Source: Auricularia sp. M13 | Taxonomy: Eukaryota > Basidiomycota > Agaricomycetes > Auriculariales > Auriculariaceae | DNA: 64,000 nt | Assembly (NCBI GenBank): GCA_037042915.1 | Contig: CM073201.1 | Coordinates: 1,054,001 to 1,118,000, forward strand | Reading direction: 5' to 3' | Part shown: positions 22,947 through 34,255 of the stretch, one piece after another | Layout: each line of letters opens with the position of its first letter | Position numbering within the stretch: position 1 is the first letter of the stretch | The notes under the pieces: generated by a model | What the model was told of the DNA's origin: nothing | Databases searched by the model: none | Seen by the model: the letters and a program-made list of their open reading frames with translations, nothing else | Position numbers and translations under genes: made by a program

Positions 22947-24802
22947 CTACAAAGTAGATAACATATTCGTCCGATCCTCCATAATTACAAGTGGTACAAT
23001 AGTTTCCAGTACATCCATCGCATTATTACCTACATCGGCGTCACCCAGCCGTATGCCTTGGCGCACGCGGAGCCCTTCTAGCCGCGGGGCATGTAGCGCA
23101 GCCAGAATCGCACGCGTCTTGTGCACGGAAACAGCGCCGGTGCCTTCGACGATTACCCAAGCTAGTGCGGGCGCGGCCACGACGCGCTCGCCGAGATCCA
23201 TGTTGTCGTCGTGTTGCGGCCGGCGGGCACGAGAGTCCACGGTGATGTGCAGTGTTTCGAGGGCAGGCGCACGCGTGAATGGCAGGCCGCTCTTGCCGTC
23301 TATGAGAAGTTCAGAAATATAGCAGGTCGTGAGGAAGTCGAGGCGTGAATCCAGCAGGGCTGGCACGGACGCGTCCAGTGGAGGCAGTGTGACGGAGCGG
23401 ACATGGTGTTCGCCTTCGCCGCAGTGTACGGACAATAAGAGCAAGGCCGGAGAGCGGCGTTTGGGTGTGTCCGGGGCTAAGCGAAGCGTGTGCCATGGTG
23501 GGAGGTCCTTGGTGAGGGTGTCAATTAGGTCGAAATTATTGCGTCCGTGTATCGAAAAGCGCGGCATGGTGCGGTGGTCCAAGTCATCGAGAAGTTCAGG
23601 TGGTATCGTGCGTGAGGGTGCGGGGCGTAGCGACAGGCTGTGTAAACCGTGGTTCTGCTGAAGGGGTGGCAAGACGCAGTCGGCGTCGAGGTCGTTGAGC
23701 TCCACGTGCGTGAGAGATGGGAATAGCTCGAACAAGCGCAGCATCTGCGTCTTTACGAGTTGCTGAGAGTGGGAATATCGACTGTAGCCGGCAACGAGCG
23801 TGTTAACAGCAGCAAGCGCCGGGCAACTGTCGGGAAGACGCATATCAGCGACTTCGACCACTTTGAGCTTGGGCGCAGAACCCTGAAACAGCTCCTGTGG
23901 CAGAACAAAGTGACAGCTAGCATCCGCGTTCTCCCCACGACCACGGCTAAGCAGTCGCAAGCAGGTTAGAAGAGGAGCAGGCTTTCCGAGCATCTTAGTG
24001 AGATCGGGAGCGTAAGGAGCGTCTGTGAAGAAATGCAGCTCGAGGTTCCTCATGCGTTTGAGATTCTTGGAGACGCAGGATGAAACTGCGGCTATCTTGT
24101 CTGGGAAGATGTGGTCGATTCGCAGACTGAGCGGCGCCTCCTGGCTACGGGCGAGTAGCTTGGAGAGGGAGGAACGAGTGTGGGGTGGCGCATACAGAGT
24201 CAAATCGTTCCAGAGCCGAGGTTCCTCGACGATGATATGTCGCCAACGCTGGCAGACGTGAGACGCGGCGATAAGATCCTGGAGCGCAAGGTGGCGGCCA
24301 ATGGACGTGACAAGCTCAGGAGGGAGGAGCTGGTTGACGGGGCACATCGCATTGAGAGCCACCGCAGTCGCTTTGGCTGACCGAGCAAGCACCTCGTGTA
24401 CCTCCTGGGGCATCGTGCCGAGGAGCACATACCAGAACTCCTGGTTACTGCGCGCCCAAAAAAGAAATAACATAATTAGATCCCGCGCGTCGACGCTTGC
24501 TGCAGTGCGCACCCGAGCATGTGCATGCTTTCTCTAGCCGCGCGTAACGCCGCGTCGAAGCAAGGGCTGATAGACGCCATGTAGGGAGGACATGGCTGCT
24601 CCGGGATGTCGACATAAGGGTCGAGGAGGCGATCGATTTCCTTCCGACAGCGCGCTGCGAGGTTGTCTGCGAAGTCGCGCGGCTCGTGTGCCCAGGCGGC
24701 CTCGCGGTCGCGTTGCTCCCATTTTTCCGCGAACCACGCGTCAATCTGCGCGCATTGCTCCGCGGTGAGCAGCGCGCGCGCGTCCGGAAGCCTGTGCGAC
24801 AT
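22947..24802 (-). CDS. F-box domain protein
   Basis: Two exons: 24802-24513 and 24447-22947 (1791 nt, 596 aa). The intron 24512-24448 has donor GTGCGC and acceptor GCAG. An N-terminal extension of about 100 residues begins MSHRLPDARALLTAEQ and is helical and charged. It is followed by NQLLPPELVTSIGRHLALQD and VCQRWRHIIVEEPRLWNDL, a clear F-box at about residues 130-175. The remainder has scattered Leu-rich units (LKRMRNLELHF, SLTHVELNDL, LHSLSLRP), as in Agaricomycete F-box families. Likely an SCF adaptor; the substrate is unknown. It is oriented like the other F-box gene, and the long-TIR element lies between the two. They share no obvious similarity beyond the F-box, so they are not a recent duplicate pair. 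Confidence 0.85.
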
Positions 24803-25421
24803 CCCCGGGCCGCGCGCTGGGGCGCAGGAAATCAACAGGCGTTGCGGGGTTTAACTGGGTCAAGATTTTCACTTCAGACCCGTTGATGTAACTTTCGCCA
24901 CAAATCAGTATTCATCAACACGTGCTTACAACCGCAAACTCTATCCATGAATCAACCTCTGGATTCATAACTTCCTGTTATGAAGAGTTCCCACTGACAG
25001 GAACGCGCCCGGTGAACATTCGTCGCCACTCAAACAGGGTCCTTTCCCGATTAGCGGGATTGCATTCGAATCGGGATTCCTGAAGAATCTCATGGCGATC
25101 CGGGATTCCAGGGGCGATCTACTGATAATTCAGATACAGGCCGCCTGAATGAATTATTGTGAAATAGTAGGAACGCACAAGTCCCCAACCGCAAAGGACT
25201 CAACAATTTGGTGCAACTTCTCAACCACAAATGAGTCGAAAGTCCGAGGCCCGTGGCTCCTTGCAGATGACTCTCAAACCGGCTGCGATCTCGACACTCT
25301 CACCAGGGCTGTGAAGATTGAGTATATTGATGAGGTGGTTGAACAATTGAACATGCTGATATAATCCACGTAGCGTATTTACATTCATTGGACAAGGAAT
25401 AAAACAGACAACGAATCAATC
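24803..25421. other. Gene-poor intergenic region
   Basis: Promoter side of the F-box gene, then AT-richer sequence with a small dyad near 24967-24984. A 71-codon plus-strand frame at 25149-25364 has no recognisable motif and is not called. Confidence 0.3.
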
Positions 25422-25754
25422 CTTCTTTTGCCAAATCTCCAGGCACACTGCCAAACTGGCCGGCCATAGAAGATTGCACAAAGGAGGAAAAGAGAGGTGG
25501 CCCACCCAGCCAGAAGGCCGGAGTGGGACAGGCAAAGATTGAGACGGTGCCCCCGGCATGACCGAGGACAGCACGAGCGAGCAGCGTTGTGGCTGGGGTT
25601 CGTCGCCGTGCTATGCGCGACTCACTCGCACCGTGCGCGCAAGTACGTGAAGGCGCACACGCCATCAAGGTAAGTATGAGTAGCAAGAGTGCACCCGACG
25701 AGGTATATGTAGGGCGAGCGCCCGCGCACGGACCTTTGACGCGATCGACGGCTG
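25422..25754 (+). repeat. Dispersed repeat, copy A (inverted copy at 36954-37283)
   Basis: 333 bp, highly similar to the reverse complement of 36954-37283. Both copies keep an open frame containing MACAPSRTCAHGASESRI and ARAVLGHAGGTVSIFACP (minus strand here, plus strand in copy B). Both also keep a consensus donor CAAG/GTAAGTATGAG-like or its GT-AGT variant on the other strand. It could be an exon piece of a transposon or a mobile non-coding repeat. No terminal inverted repeat or target duplication was identified. Confidence 0.75.
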
Positions 25755-28700
25755 GCTCCACTCTGGAGGATAAGTAGATACATTGCATACTCCTCGTGCT
25801 CGACTTTAAATAGTGGCTCTTTTAGCGACTCTCCGATGCACGGGGACTTTGAAGATTTTGCTGCGCGGTGTTCGCTGGCCAAGGTCACGTGAGGGAGCAC
25901 GGTCAAAAACGCGTCTCCTCGACAAAGCGTCAGCAGTTTCACAGTTCAGAACTGAACATCAAACAAGGCCGCTATCAGGCTGTACAGCACTACACAAGCT
26001 CAGCGCTCATCGGAACAGCGTCTCTCACTTCAAGCAACTACCGGTCAGCAGCGACCATATGGTCATGGCTGTGCTTGTTCTAAACTTGTTTGGCCAACGT
26101 GAACAAACGACAAACATATGACACTGTTGCGTGCGCGAGCGAACGCCGACACTGCAGACGATCATTGAGTCACTCACCGGTGCGATCCCTCGGTCACCGG
26201 TCACCAGGATGCAGATAGGCGTCCTTTCCCGGGATCAGCGACAAACGCTCTTGCCGCTGGCCAATTCGACGCACTGTGGAAGATTTAGATGCAAGTCCCG
26301 CACTCCTTCGCGTGCGCGAATCGGTGCCCGCATCCGGGTGGCGAAGGAGAGGCGCATACGCGGATCTACGTGCGCATGGAGGGCCGTTAAACGGCAGCAT
26401 GACGTTCTGAGATTGTCCGACTCGGATGCGCGCTGCCGGCCGTAAGTTAAGACGACTCGGAACACCGGACGCGTTAGCCACGGCGCATGTGATGCACGAG
26501 TCGCAGTCGCCGCCGACCGTACCGCGGCGACTCGTGAAGGGCTACAAGAATACCAGGCGCCGGCGCCGGCGCTAAACCGAGAGAAATGCAGTGTGGGTCC
26601 CGAGCGCAGTTCCGCCGAGATTCGGAGGACGCATTGACAGTGCAGAGTCTGCCTCGAAGCAAGCGTCATGGCGTTCATTGCCAGCAGTCACGGTGCAACA
26701 CTGGGATGGGAATAGTCAACCAGTACATATGGCTCGGGCGGCGGACGTCTTCTGCATTCATCTCCCCATGTCGGACAAGGCGTTGCGAGCTTCTGCTTCT
26801 TAGAGATACACTTCGCAAGCACGGCGAAGCAACCCCGGACGCATGCCGCCATTCAGTCCCATACTCGTACCGCAACAAGCCACGGCAACACGAAGCCTGT
26901 TCATGAGGAAGCAGCGCGGGTGACGCGGAGGGCGACGGCGAGGTGACTGCAGAACGAGGGCGGAATTGGGTATGCTGGCGGTGCGGCAATAAGCTCGAGA
27001 GCCACGATTTGTACTATAGGGTGAGAGTGCGAAGCAGGCGCATCGTTCTGTGACGACAACGACGGCAGGTCGTTGCGCCGGGAGAGCATAGCAGGTCACG
27101 TGAGTTCTGAGTTCGCGAGTGGCACGTGCAAAGACATGTTGATTGCGTGAGTATAAACGTCATGCGAGTGCGTAGGTATCAACGTTGGCGCCCGGCGACA
27201 GCACGTGCGAGTGAGTAGTTTTAGTAGTAAGCAATGGTGGCGTGAGCATCAACAGGCTTTGAAATGCAGGTCGTAGTCGTCATTCCGGGCGGCATTGATA
27301 TTATCAAGCGCCCCGCAATGTTGCATGGGTGAGATTTCCAAGCTGAGTGCAGATCAAGCGTGGGACTCGGAGCGAGCGTCGGAGTCGGAGTCCGCGTGGG
27401 ACAAACGCCAGACTGTACTTACAGCTCAGAGTGGAGAGCGCGGTGTTAACTGTTATTTTAAGGCTGAGAAGCCTAACGTGCGATCCTCCCAGTCCGCGGA
27501 GACCGTATCTCATGCGCCGGAGACGTCATGCGCAGCTCCCGGTGAGCCTCATACGCGATTCGACTCAGACTGGTGCCACTGGGATGTTGTGTTGCCAGGA
27601 AGAGATAAAGCAGACCATATGAGTATCAGTTCTGAGCCACTTTCTGCAAGAGGAGAGCTGTCAGTGGGAGCGTCCCACTGTGACTCCGAGGCGGGATTGT
27701 TGTCCGTCGCCAATGGCGATATGCCGCGGAACGCGATGACGTCCGGGAGCAGGTGCTCATGGTGTTACACATTCGCGGGAGAGCTGAGGTCATGGCGAGC
27801 GAGGCGTGATCAGCCAATGACAAGCCAAACGTCATAGATACAGCTGTTATGCGAGTGCCCATTGCTCGTCTTGCCCGTCCGTCGAACAAAGCCACTCCAC
27901 CTTCGAGTCGAGGAGCGCGGGCCAGCAAACGTTCCACGCTCACCCTGAGGAGCCGTGTGCCTGGAGCTTTGTGTGGTGGGACAACAAGATAGGAGGTGGC
28001 GTCGGACGAAGGCACGGTCGGAAGGACCGATATTAGCGGGCGGGCCTTGGAAACAGGCGGTCGTGGCACGGGCCAGAAAGCTCAGCGAGGCCAATATAGA
28101 GGAGATCTGGTGCCTTGTCCTGAGCGGGGCAGCGAGGATGGGGACGTAAAGGGAGCGGGGGTGCGGCTTGTGAAATGCTGAGGTAAAGCGTAAAGTCAAG
28201 TGAGTAAGGCATGAGGTGGGCGCGGGGCGCCGTGCAGGAGGTCAGACGACTGAGGGTAACATTCCGAGCGCTCTGTCTCCCCAGTCTGGCCGTGGCCGGG
28301 CGTCCACGACCCGATCCAGACTCAGACTGCGAGGCCAGTATCAGTCAGAGATTTTATCATCCTCCGCATCGCATCGCAGCAACCTCGAGGCGGGAACGTG
28401 GACCGCTCTGCCACGTCGCAGCACGGAAGCTCGGAGGTTCGGGGGCGCGGAAGCGGCGCCGACGACGGGTGTTCCCGCGTCACCCCACCGCGTCGCCCCA
28501 CCGCGTCGTGCAAGAAAATGTCCTGAGCAATGGTTATGTATATTTTTGGAGGCGCTGCTGCGAGCGGGAGGCGGCGGGCAACGGGAGCAGAATTGCGTCA
28601 GGGATGACGACTCTCCCGATGCCTCCGAGCCGGCGCGGGGGCGGATCGGAGCGCGTCCGAATCGGGCCTGCGCTTCATTGGCGGTGACTGGCACCACAGC

Positions 28701-28828
28701 GCCCTCGCGCGCGTCGAGCAGGACGGTCAGGAGACCCAGTGAAGCGTAGAGCGCGGGGCAGCGAGGGGAGCAAAGTGGCGGGCAGCGTGGCTGGTGTCAT
28801 AAGTGTTGCCATGTTTCGGGGGGGGGAA
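25755..28828. other. About 3 kb without a supportable gene
   Basis: GC-rich sequence with many overlapping short frames on all strands, the longest 180 codons (27295-27837). None carries recognisable motifs, codon pattern or an intron grammar like that of the neighbours. It contains locally repetitive GAG/TCGGAG-rich patches near 27360-27410. It may be decayed transposon or pseudogene sequence. Confidence 0.4.
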
Positions 28829-28836
28829 TATATAAT
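28829..28836 (+). promoter_or_regulatory. TATA box of the Ser/Pro-rich protein gene
   Basis: TATATAAT, 61 bp upstream of the ATG at 28897, immediately downstream of a run of G. Confidence 0.55.
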
Positions 28837-28896
28837 TGGGGGGCCAGTTTGGGTCCGGGGACGCGCTTTGGCAACACCCCCCGAGCCAGAGCATAA

Positions 28897-29993
28897 ATGC
28901 ACGCCCCGCTGCCCGCTGCAGCCCTCTTCACCCCGCTGCCCGTGTCCAGAACGGCGTCCCCAGCGCCAGCCCCGCGGAGAACGCCGTCCAAGGTCGAGAG
29001 GCGGCTCAGAGACACACTGCGCAGAGACCGCGCAGCCAGCTCGAGTAGGACCGCGACGCCCGTGCCCGTCTACGCCGCCCACGACGTCTTCATCGCCGAC
29101 TGCTGCGAGCACCACGCCGACGACGACTACGACGACGACGACGACGACATGCCCGACTACAACCCGCGCCGCGCCCCGCCGTCGCCCTCGGCGTCGAGCA
29201 GACAGCGCCCGCCGCGAAGCCCGATGAGCGCCCACAGGCCCAGCTTCTCCATGTCGTCGGCCCCGGTGCTCAGACACCCGACGCCGCTGCGCCCCGCCGG
29301 CGTCCCCGCGCCGTCGCGCTCGGACCCGTCCTGCGGCCCGGCGTCGCCACCGCTCCTGCCGCACGAGCTAGCCCTGCGCTCCCGCCTGCAGGGCGTGCTC
29401 GACGCCCAGCCCAAGCCCCAGTACCCGAGCAGTGCCGCCCGCGCCCTGCGCGCCGTCTCGGGCCCCAACTATGCGCCCAGCGCCCGCCATAGCCACGCCC
29501 GCTCGCGCAGCGTCAGCTCCCGCACGGACGGCGACGCGACGTGGTGGGCCGGCCCCTCGCCCGGCTTTGCGACGCAGCCCACGGTACGTCTTGTGCGCTA
29601 TCCTCGGTCAGCACAATAGGCTCACTCGTCGTTTGTTTGCAGTCTCCTACAACGGAAAGCTCGCACTCGCACAGCTCCCCGTCGCTGGAATCGCTCGGCT
29701 TCTTCCCCACGCCGCCGTCGACGCCGCCGTCGCCGTCGCTCGCCCTCGACCAGCCCGCGTCCGCGTCGGACCGGCCGAGCTTCGACGTGCGCACCGCCAG
29801 CCAGCTGTGCCGCAATGCGCCGGGCCTGGTCAGCTTCAAGGACGTCGAGGGGCTCGGCGCCCCGCTCGACATGGACGAGCTCGACGCCGCCGAGGAGACG
29901 CCGGACAAGGGCGGCCGCTGGTGGGACCTCTACGCGTGGAGTCCGTTCCGCCGCGGCAGCGACGGGAAGCCCGGCGTGAGCTCGTCGGCGTAG
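28897..29993 (+). CDS. Uncharacterised Ser/Pro/Arg-rich protein
   Basis: Two exons, 28897-29583 and 29643-29993 (1038 nt, 345 aa), with donor GTACGT and acceptor GCAG. The protein is low-complexity. It has a proline/arginine N-terminus, an acidic Asp run (EHHADDDYDDDDDDMPDY, about residues 69-86), and Ser/Pro-rich segments. A more ordered C-terminal part contains LCRNAPGLVSFKDVEG and KGGRWWDLYAWSPFRRG, whose aromatic and charged pattern looks conserved rather than random. No known domain recognised. TATA box and intron grammar support a real gene. Nuclear or cytoplasmic, no signal peptide. Confidence 0.7.
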
Positions 29994-32298
29994 GTCCCGC
30001 CCGCGGATGCACTGCCTTCTGCATCCTTGCTCGGCGACGCTTCTCCCGCCCTCCCGCGCCGACGACGCTGCACGCGATGACGCTCAGGACTCTCTGCGAC
30101 GCCATGACCCGCCCACGACGCCCATCGACGACCGACTACCCAGGCGTATCATCAGTAGCTTGCCGCCTGGTCCCGCCCTGGCATCACCCATCCGGAATGC
30201 TCCCACATTTCGGTGCCGCCCATCTACTTAGGGCAAAAGCTTTCGCCCTCGTCCCTCAACGGACCCATCACGCTTTCGATCGTCCACTCCCCCTCCCCTC
30301 CCCTCTATGCTGCCATTCCTCTCTATCTCTCTACCTTGGGTTTTTTCGCCCGCATCGCCGCTTTCACCTCTACTCAACTCTTGCGCCCCCGCGCAGGGTT
30401 TGTACCTATGTATCTTTAGCGCCTTTTCCGTTGGCGGTGCGCTGTGCTGGTATTGTTGTGTTGTTACGAACTTGAACTTGAACTGAACTGAAGCCAATGA
30501 ATGCAATAGACGAATATGTTTTACTACTTAACAACAATCGCGTGCCTGCTCAGTGCTCGCTGCTATGCTACTGTACCAAGATTTGAGTCTTAGCCTTAGA
30601 CCTTAGTGCTGGATTTCTTGATACTGATAGTGCAAGGCAAAATGAAACATCTTGCACGCGCGCGGGGTGATCCTCGCGAATCGCGTGCTGATAAGTACTG
30701 TAATAGAACTTACTTGGGTTCCCATCATGTCGTCGACGGCCCTGGTGGCCCCTCATGCGACCTGGTCACTCGTGGTAATTTTGTGGAGCGACGTTCCTTG
30801 GGTTGCAAATCCTTCTCGAGTTGAGAATTAGGGCTGCTGCGGGCTGTACACTGCGAAGCATTCGTGCCGGGTTCGGGTTCGATCCAAGCAAGGTCTTGGT
30901 GTGGGTGCCGCGCGCGCGCATTCAATGCGCTTGCAATTGGACTTGGCCATGGACTCCGAGCGCGCGCGTCCGAACCCTTCTCTAACACCTTCTTGAGTAC
31001 TGTACTGCGTCCGGACATGCACGCGATTCAATCGGATTGAGATTCTTTCGGGATTCAGTTGCTCGCGCACGGACGGCCCGGGAGGGCACTGCTTCAAGTT
31101 CGACTTTGTGCCAGTGGGCGCACTCAGGCTGCGCAATATCGTAGCACTGGAAGCTGGAAGTCTGGGCGGGACAAGAAGGCGCGCTTTGTTCCAACCCCGG
31201 TCCCCTGCCACTGCCAATCTGCAAAGGCTACCAAGCCTCATGGCGTCGGAAAGCAGCAAGGCACCCACACTTCCTCCCCCCTTGCCCGCTTCCCCGCTTC
31301 CCAGCTTCGCCGAGGCTTTTCCTACTGCTTGCAGCCGCGCGCTCGGCCGACTTCCTGGGTTGCTCAGAGCGCCTGCAGCGCTGGCAACGAGCCTGAGTCC
31401 GACGGGCCCGGGTGTAATTGCACGTTGCGCACGTGTCGAGTCGCGACTCGGTTGCCAGTACTACAGTACATGTCGCCCCGACTACGCGCCAATATTACCC
31501 TCTTGTTATACTACTGAGCTCCGTTGTCAGCCACCTTACAAACCCATCGATATCGACAAGCTCCGGCCCAGTCCAGAGTCCAGACATTGTGTATCCTGCG
31601 CATGCGGTCTGAGTCTCGAGGCTGAACACTTGCTTCGTTGGCTGGATTCATGCGAGGCATATGATACAACAGCGCGCATCGTGATATTGCTCCGACAATT
31701 GGCATCGACGCGGTCGGCGAGTTCTTCGATGCGGGCCGGGAGATATCGATACATGATTATCTCAGATTATCTGCTTCTGCTGCGCCTACCACTGCCAGGG
31801 ATTCTTTGCGAGGATCGATGCGATGCCCGGATGAAGCAAGCAGGCTGCGATTTTGGACGAATCGCGCTGGGGGTGCGCGGATCAACGGTCCTGCGGCCAG
31901 TCGTCAATGCTGCGATGTCACGTGTGTACCGTCGTTTACATAGTCGCACGTATCTGTCTATGCAACGACGTTTACTTTGTCTCGAAGAAGCTCTGTGGTC
32001 ATTCACACCCTGACGCTGGAGGTCGCGGTCTCTCGCTTTGCTCGATGTTCAGGCTCACCTCGCATGTCCTTTGCGCCAATGCACGCTCACTGGCTCGTGG
32101 CGCGGAGCGCCGATGCATGACGTTTCAAGCTCAAGAACCCGAAGTACGGAGCTCGTGAGCAGGGTGGCTGGAGTCTGAACGCACTATCGATGACCTCGTG
32201 CAGGGCACGTGACCGCGTCTTTTATATTGCTTTGTCCGAGGAACTCCAGCCGACCTGCAGCCTCTCTCTCTCTCCTCCCACTGCGATCAGCGAGTATC
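29994..32298. other. Long intergenic region without a convincing gene
   Basis: Contains the 3' UTR of the upstream gene, then about 1.5 kb of mixed sequence. A 301-codon plus-strand frame (31108-32013) exists but lacks motifs and starts inside low-complexity sequence. A TATA-like TTTATATT near 32221 precedes the gene starting at 32299. Confidence 0.4.
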
Positions 32299-33456
32299 AT
32301 GGGCGACAGAGAAGCGCGCGTCTCGGTGCCCTACGCCTTCAGGTTCAGCGACGCCGTCAACGGCGAGTGGCTGCCTATCAGCGCGGCGCACTTTGATTAT
32401 TCCAGCATCCGGCGCACCGATCCCCCAGAGGAGCTGCACCTGATTACATGGACCATCGACGACACCATGCCGTTCCACGCGCAGCGCATTGTCGGCGCCA
32501 TCGAGGCGCTGCGCGATCATCTGGCATCCTGCTGCGAAGAGCTGCCTACGAGCCCGCAAGCGCACCGAGACTCCACTCAGACCGTTCCCCAGATCCGCAC
32601 GTTTGCGCCGCCCTCGCTGATGCCCACGCCGACTCACCACAAGCGTTCGGAGCTCCCCGCAATCCACGCGCACGACAATCGGTGCCCGGCGACTGTGATC
32701 TACCTGCAGGGACTCACGGCGGACCTGCTCCCGATCGTGCTGGCTCATCTCTGGGTATGCCATAACTTCATAGTGTCTGACGTGAGCGGCGAAGGCCTCG
32801 GGGAGTGCTTCACGCTCGCGCTGCTCGACCGCCGTCTCGCGCACCATGCTCGCTGCTTCGTCCGCGCCGCCTCGCTGCAGTCTGACCCCGTTCCGGACCT
32901 TCTGCTCGTGGAGATAGCGATGCACGGCAAGCAGCGCATGCGTCTCGCCAACACGAGCGGCAAGACCCTCAAACGGCGCGTCCAGATACCAAGCCAGAGC
33001 CGCCTCAGCTTCATGCAGCAGCTGGCGTTCGTCCGGAAGCAGCTGGACTTTGCGGACGGCGGCGTGTACGCTGGCACCTTCAGGCTGTTCTCTCAGCCGC
33101 TGGCCGCTGCTGCGGTGGTCGCGGAGGTCGGGCTGCACGACCTGTGGGAGCCGGACCGTACTGCGACGTCCACGGGCGACCGCATGCAGCATACGTGGGG
33201 CCACTGGCCGCGGGACTGTGGTACCACGGACTTTGCGCCGCAGCGCGCGTCGAAGTTCTGCACGACGGGCGCCGCGCGCATCTCCCGCGGGCGCGTGGCG
33301 CGGCTCGCGCTGGACGCGCGGTGTGAGATCCATATCCCCGGAACGTCCAGCTTCGCGCTGAATCTGAGCGAACACTGCGCTATCGAGGTCTACGTCTCGC
33401 TCGCGCAGAAGCCGCGGGGAATCCTTAAGGCCGTGAAATTTCTTGATAGGAAGTAG
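32299..33456 (+). CDS. Endonuclease/exonuclease/phosphatase (TDP2-like) homologue, probably catalytically inactive
   Basis: Intronless, 385 aa. The fold is suggested by motif order: LITWTIDDTMPFHAQRI where active enzymes have TWN; PATVIYLQGLTADLLPI where they have the metal-binding LQE; GGVYAGTFRLF where they have GGDFN; GLHDLWEPD; TWGHWPRD; a basic strand; and SEHCAIEVYVSL in place of SDHxxI. Thus the expected Asn (T52), Glu (G138), Asp/Asn pair and terminal Asp are all replaced. Motif spacing fits the EEP family that includes tyrosyl-DNA phosphodiesterase 2. The frame is intact over its whole length, so it is a maintained pseudoenzyme or a very young pseudogene. Start at 32299 begins MGDREARVSVPYAFRF. 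Confidence 0.65.
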   Translation: MGDREARVSVPYAFRFSDAVNGEWLPISAAHFDYSSIRRTDPPEELHLITWTIDDTMPFHAQRIVGAIEALRDHLASCCEELPTSPQAHRDSTQTVPQIRTFAPPSLMPTPTHHKRSELPAIHAHDNRCPATVIYLQGLTADLLPIVLAHLWVCHNFIVSDVSGEGLGECFTLALLDRRLAHHARCFVRAASLQSDPVPDLLLVEIAMHGKQRMRLANTSGKTLKRRVQIPSQSRLSFMQQLAFVRKQLDFADGGVYAGTFRLFSQPLAAAAVVAEVGLHDLWEPDRTATSTGDRMQHTWGHWPRDCGTTDFAPQRASKFCTTGAARISRGRVARLALDARCEIHIPGTSSFALNLSEHCAIEVYVSLAQKPRGILKAVKFLDRK

Positions 33457-33836
33457 ACGAGTCGTGATATGTGATAGCCACCGTGCAGTTCAGTATGTCG
33501 CCTCTGAAGAGTTTATCAATAGTACGAATCCGGTGGGAAATCCAGTTTGAGCGCGCGAGTCCATTCCACCGTCACACCCCTCTTGACCAAGGTAGCCAAG
33601 ACACCCCACCATGCAGAAGTGGCGGAACGACGGTCGAGTTCCTGGTTGAGACGACCATTAGACGGAGAGATTTCTTGCTTAGGTGCTTATTTTCTTGGGT
33701 GCCTACGAAGACATTTCATACGTACGCTTGCGTGTGTAAGATCTTTTAGCTATAGACCCACAGTGAGGTCTGGCTAACGACCGGAAATTTCGACGGCGTT
33801 TAGTCGAATACAAGAAGTATGCAATAGAATGCGCGA

Positions 33837-34252
33837 TGCTTACAGATTCGTGAGCGTGAAGCTCTTGATTAAGTTGGAGAGAGCTGGGTTTGCAGTGAGA
33901 GCGTCGAGTAGCTGATGCACGGCAGATATCTGAACTATGATAACGACGCTGTAAAGCTTGACTGTGGCAATGGAACCCTGGACATGAGCCTTAACAAATG
34001 TCGCGTATAGGGCATCACAATACGCACCCAACGACGATTAACAAGTCTGCATGGGACAAGTGGGTGCCGCGGCAATTGGACGGCGTCCTTAGGATGCCAT
34101 GCAGCCTCGACGGTTGCTTCGCGCGGGACCCATTCGTCGCGGAGTATCCTGTAGAACAATCTCAGCTGGTGCGCGGTTGGAAAATTAGTCCCACATACTC
34201 GAATATGATTGAAAGCAGCTCTGCTCTGGTATCAGGACAGGCGACATGGTGA
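33837..34252 (-). pseudogene. Remnant of an F-box/LRR-type gene
   Basis: On the minus strand, pieces separated by intron-like segments read TRAELLSIIFEYV, then ILRDEWVPREATVEAAWHP and CRLVNRRW, then HQLLDALTANPALSNLIKSFTL. This order (helix, CRLVNRRW, then LxxxLxxNPxLxxLxxSFTL) is that of Agaricomycete F-box proteins. A GTAAGC donor follows, but no continuation of the leucine-rich part was found toward 33460. I read it as a truncated gene; exon joins are uncertain. Confidence 0.35.
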
Positions 34253-34255
34253 TGG

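Noticed and set aside
27295-27837. 180-codon plus-strand frame
   Set aside because: No motif, Ser-rich composition by chance in GC-rich sequence, no splice or promoter context, overlapped by other frames.
30840-30920. Possible tRNA from a GGGTTCGATCC-like T-arm
   Set aside because: No matching acceptor stem or anticodon arm at correct spacing on either strand.
31108-32013. 301-codon plus-strand frame
   Set aside because: Long but with no recognisable domain, mixed composition and many rare-looking combinations; long chance frames are common in GC-rich DNA. A transcript would change this view.
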